Shown: piece after piece, positions 6,501 through 7,950 of the stretch
Position numbering within the stretch: position 1 is the stretch's first letter
Layout: each line of letters starts with the position of its first letter
DNA from: an uncultured Steroidobacter sp.
GTDB lineage: Bacteria; Pseudomonadota; Gammaproteobacteria; Steroidobacterales; Steroidobacteraceae
Length of the DNA: 7,950 nt
Direction: 5' to 3'
Assembly (NCBI GenBank): GCA_946478975.1
Contig: CAMLEO010000309.1
Span: forward strand, 1-7,950
Notes under the pieces: model-generated
The model's input: the letters and a program-made list of their open reading frames with translations, nothing else
Databases searched by the model: none
What the model was told of the DNA's origin: nothing
Made by a program: the position numbers and the translations under genes

Positions 6501-7950
6501 CGCGATGTCGTCGAAATGCAAGCCGGTGGTCGGCTCGTCGAAAAGAAACAACTTGCCGGGCGTCGAAGCGTCCGCGGCAGCAGTGGCACTCTCGGCGAGG
6601 TGACCGGCAAGCTTCAGTCGTTGCGCTTCACCGCCCGACAATGTCGGCACCGGTTGTCCGAGGCGCAAATAATCCAAGCCCACTTCGGCGAGCGGCCGCA
6701 GAGTCGCGAGCACTTCGCGTTCGCCGGCAAAGAACTCGACCGCTTCCGACACCGTCATGTCGAGCACGTCGGCGATGCTGCGGCCGGGGCCGCTGCCGCG
6801 ATTCAGTTTTACTTCCAAGATCTCGCTGCGGTATCGCCGGCCGTTGCAGTCCGCACAGCGCAGATACACGTCGGAAAGGAATTGCATCTCGACGTGCTCG
6901 AAACCGTTGCCGCCGCAGGTCGGGCAGCGGCCGTTCCCGGAGTTGAAGCTGAAGGTGCCGATGGTGTAGTTGCGCTCCTTCGCCACCGGCTCGTTCGCAA
7001 ACAACTTGCGGATCGCATCGAACGCGCCGACATAGCTGGCTGGATTGGAACGCGTGGTGCGGCCGATGGATGTTTGATCCACCATCACCACCGCGCTGAT
7101 GTGCTCCGCGCCCTTGATCGAATCGTGCTCGCCCGGCGCTTCGGTCGGCTTGCCAAAATGCTTGAGCAGCGCCGGATACAGCACGTCCTGGATCAAGGTC
7201 GATTTGCCCGAGCCGGACACGCCAGTGACACAGACCAGGCGATTCAGCGGAATGGAAACATCGATGCCCTTGAGGTTGTGCTGGCGCGCGCCCTTGACGA
7301 CGACGCTCGCGCTCAACGCCTGGTTCACAGCGGCGGGCGTGACTTCACTGACTCGCTTGCGGCCGAGCAGATAATCCGCGGTGAGCGAGCGCTTGGCGCT
7401 GGAGAGCTGCGGCGGCGTGCCGAAGAAAACAATCTCGCCGCCCTTCTCGCCCGGGCCCGGGCCGACATCGATCAAACGATCGGCGGCCTGCATGACCTGC
7501 GGATCGTGCTCGACGACCACCAGCGAGTTGCCGGCCGCTTTGAGCCGGCGCATGACATCGATCACGCGTCCCATGTCGCGCGGATGCAAACCAATCGACG
7601 GCTCATCGAGCACGAACAACGTGTTGACCAGCGAAGTACCGAGCGCGGTCGTGAGATTGATCCGCTGCACTTCGCCGCCGGACAGCGTGCGCGACTGACG
7701 ATCGAGTGTGAGATAACCCAGGCCGACATCCATCAAGTAACCGAAGCGGCCGCGAATCTCACGCAGCACCAGGTCGCTGGCTTCATCCAGCGGCGCCGGC
7801 AGCGACAGCCGATCGAAGAATTGTTTGCAGCGTTCGATCGGCAGCAGCATCAGCTCGTGAATGCCGATGCCCGGCAGCTTCGCGAGCTTCTCATCCGTCC
7901 ATTGCACGCCATTCGGCTTGAATCGCATGCTGTCGGGCAGGATGGCTGCC
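3519..7950 (-). CDS. uvrA: Double-length (tandem) UvrA, excinuclease ABC subunit A, 5' end outside window
   Basis: UvrA finds distorted DNA and loads UvrB in nucleotide excision repair in the cytoplasm. Residues are numbered here from the internal Met at 7928. The frame stays open to the edge (AAILPDS precedes that Met), so the true start lies beyond 7950. Module A (to about residue 569): LSGGEVQR 82-89, Walker B VLDEPS 106-111 and EHD 140-142 of ATPase 1; then ATPase 2 with Walker [10 protein letters not shown] 236-244, zinc ligands C335, C338, C358, C361, LSGGEAQR 430-437, FDEP 463-466 and EHN 496-498. Module B (about 570-1469): Walker A 601-609, a UvrB-binding-like region about 650-800, zinc cysteines 837/840/861/864 and 896/899, LSGGEAQR 977-984, LDEP 1002-1005; then Walker A 1130-1138, zinc ligands 1232/1235/1255/1258, LSGGEAQR 1322-1329, LDEP 1364-1367 and EHD 1397-1399. 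All visible ATPase motifs are intact. Ordinary UvrA has about 940 residues; the size and order here match the fused forms reported in some proteobacteria (class III, as I recall). The 31 residues between C864 and C896 replace an insertion domain of about 125 residues in E. coli. The tail after 1447 is basic. Confidence 0.95.
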   Translation of the reverse strand, partial: AAILPDSMRFKPNGVQWTDEKLAKLPGIGIHELMLLPIERCKQFFDRLSLPAPLDEASDLVLREIRGRFGYLMDVGLGYLTLDRQSRTLSGGEVQRINLTTALGTSLVNTLFVLDEPSIGLHPRDMGRVIDVMRRLKAAGNSLVVVEHDPQVMQAADRLIDVGPGPGEKGGEIVFFGTPPQLSSAKRSLTADYLLGRKRVSEVTPAAVNQALSASVVVKGARQHNLKGIDVSIPLNRLVCVTGVSGSGKSTLIQDVLYPALLKHFGKPTEAPGEHDSIKGAEHISAVVMVDQTSIGRTTRSNPASYVGAFDAIRKLFANEPVAKERNYTIGTFSFNSGNGRCPTCGGNGFEHVEMQFLSDVYLRCADCNGRRYRSEILEVKLNRGSGPGRSIADVLDMTVSEAVEFFAGEREVLATLRPLAEVGLDYLRLGQPVPTLSGGEAQRLKLAGHLAESATAAADASTPGKLFLFDEPTTGLHFDDIAKLLRAFRRLIAAGHSLLVIEHNLDVIAASDWLIDLGPEGGDAGGEIVAVGTPAEVMKVPGSHTGKALREIDGGWKISDDKTVVSLPAVAAHRPRANAISIHGAREHNLKNVDVELPRDKFTVVTGVSGSGKSTLAFDIVFGEGQRRYLESLNAYARQFVQPASRPDVDAIFGIPPTVAIEQRTSRGGRKSTVATLTEIYHFLRLLYVKLGTQYCPDCDVPIEPQSFESIFARINRDYRGKSVSLLAPLVVARKGFYTDLAAWAAKKGYEHLRVDGDLLPTNAWPRLSRFQEHTIELPVATVQVSARNERELREALTTALDFGKGVVHLLDEPLAAKAAPAKKAKKPSAASNVSIFSTRRACPSCAKSFAELDPRLFSFNSKHGWCESCYGTGLTMRGFDEEQSGEEIWWNEWFEDEAEPCEDCEGQRLNPIARNVRFRGESIAALTAQSVSIMRKQFAGLKLKGRESEIARDVLTEINSRLTFLEDVGLGYLALDRSAPTLSGGEAQRIRLAAQLGSNLQGVCYILDEPTIGLHPRDNRILLDTLDRLAAKGNSLLVVEHDEETIRRADYVLDLGPGAGTRGGRVVAAGTAKELERSPESVTGRLLAHPLQHPIGERRAVSTRGPALVIKEASLHNLRKQTCRVPLDRLVVITGVSGSGKSTISRDVLHDNLRAAINRRKGAKLEWRGCKEIGGWEQIDRILEVDQTPIGKTPRSCPATYIGFWDAIRKVFAETTEARMRGYTPSRFSFNTAGGRCEACEGQGMRKIEMSFLPDVRVSCDSCKGRRFNQDTLTIQYKGRSIGDVLMMSVDDAVDFFSAHPRIHHCLRLLQDVGLGYLTLGQQSPTLSGGEAQRIKLVTELSKVRESRMLRTPEPGEEVERMPGTLYVLDEPTVGLHMADVEKLIRVLHRLVDAGNTVVVIEHDLDVIAEADWIIDLGPEGGADGGRLVAQGPPEELLKSARESHTARILREFLKERSRAAARVTATAGRSAVG
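3580..7950 (-). repeat. Intragenic tandem duplication of a UvrA module
   Basis: Two homologous UvrA units follow one another in one reading frame, with the joint near 6221. Module A residues 1-550 line up with module B residues about 909-1447, an offset of about 2.7 kb in the DNA. Walker A motifs are encoded at 7197-7223, 6102-6128 and 4515-4541, and the LSGGE signatures at 7662-7685, 6618-6641, 4977-5000 and 3942-3965. The copies differ clearly in protein sequence, for example LSGGEVQR against LSGGEAQR, or [14 protein letters not shown] against [14 protein letters not shown]. The duplication is therefore old and not an assembly artefact. Confidence 0.85.

Noticed and set aside
7926..7928. 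ATG at 7928 as the start of uvrA
   Set aside because: The frame continues open to the edge, and the upstream residues AAILPDS align with the UvrA segment just after the CxxC before ATPase 1's signature. This Met is internal.

Overview
The window holds two large protein-coding genes on the minus strand: the 3' part of a double-length uvrA gene (from the right edge to 3519) and a complete TonB-dependent outer-membrane receptor gene (3110 to 33). A non-coding gap of about 408 bases lies between them. The DNA is GC-rich, and the receptor carries a signal peptide and ends in phenylalanine, so the host is a Gram-negative bacterium. The style of the receptor (an EVVVTGSRI TonB-box region, a long plug, cysteine-paired loops) together with a tandem UvrA suggests a gammaproteobacterium of the Xanthomonadales/Steroidobacter type. 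That placement is from memory of such families and is not proven here.

Right part (3519-7950, minus): UvrA is the damage-recognition ATPase of nucleotide excision repair. An ordinary UvrA of about 940 residues has two ABC ATPase halves. This chain is open at the window edge and already shows 1,469 residues plus seven more codons. It contains the end of one UvrA module (second part of ATPase 1, all of ATPase 2) followed by a whole second UvrA module. Three Walker A motifs, four LSGGE signatures, four Walker B motifs and two complete C-terminal-type zinc fingers are visible, so the full protein should have four ATPase domains and about 1,900 residues. The second module has a recognisable UvrB-binding region, but its insertion domain is almost entirely missing.

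Middle (3111-3518): the spacer contains two hairpin-forming inverted repeats close to the uvrA stop codon, one of them overlapping it. It also has a 12-base palindrome and, next to the receptor gene, a strong Shine-Dalgarno sequence. No convincing sigma-70 promoter, Fur box, LexA box, riboswitch or small gene was found there.

Left part (1-3110): the receptor gene has a Sec signal peptide, TonB box, plug and a 22-strand-type barrel. Three cysteine pairs in the barrel region look like disulfide-closed external loops. Nothing in the window identifies its substrate. The two genes have no evident functional link, and the long spacer with hairpins suggests separate transcription.

No mobile element, tRNA, rRNA, CRISPR array or clearly new multi-gene system is visible. 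The most unusual items are the architecture of the tandem UvrA and the pair of REP-like palindromes at its 3' end.
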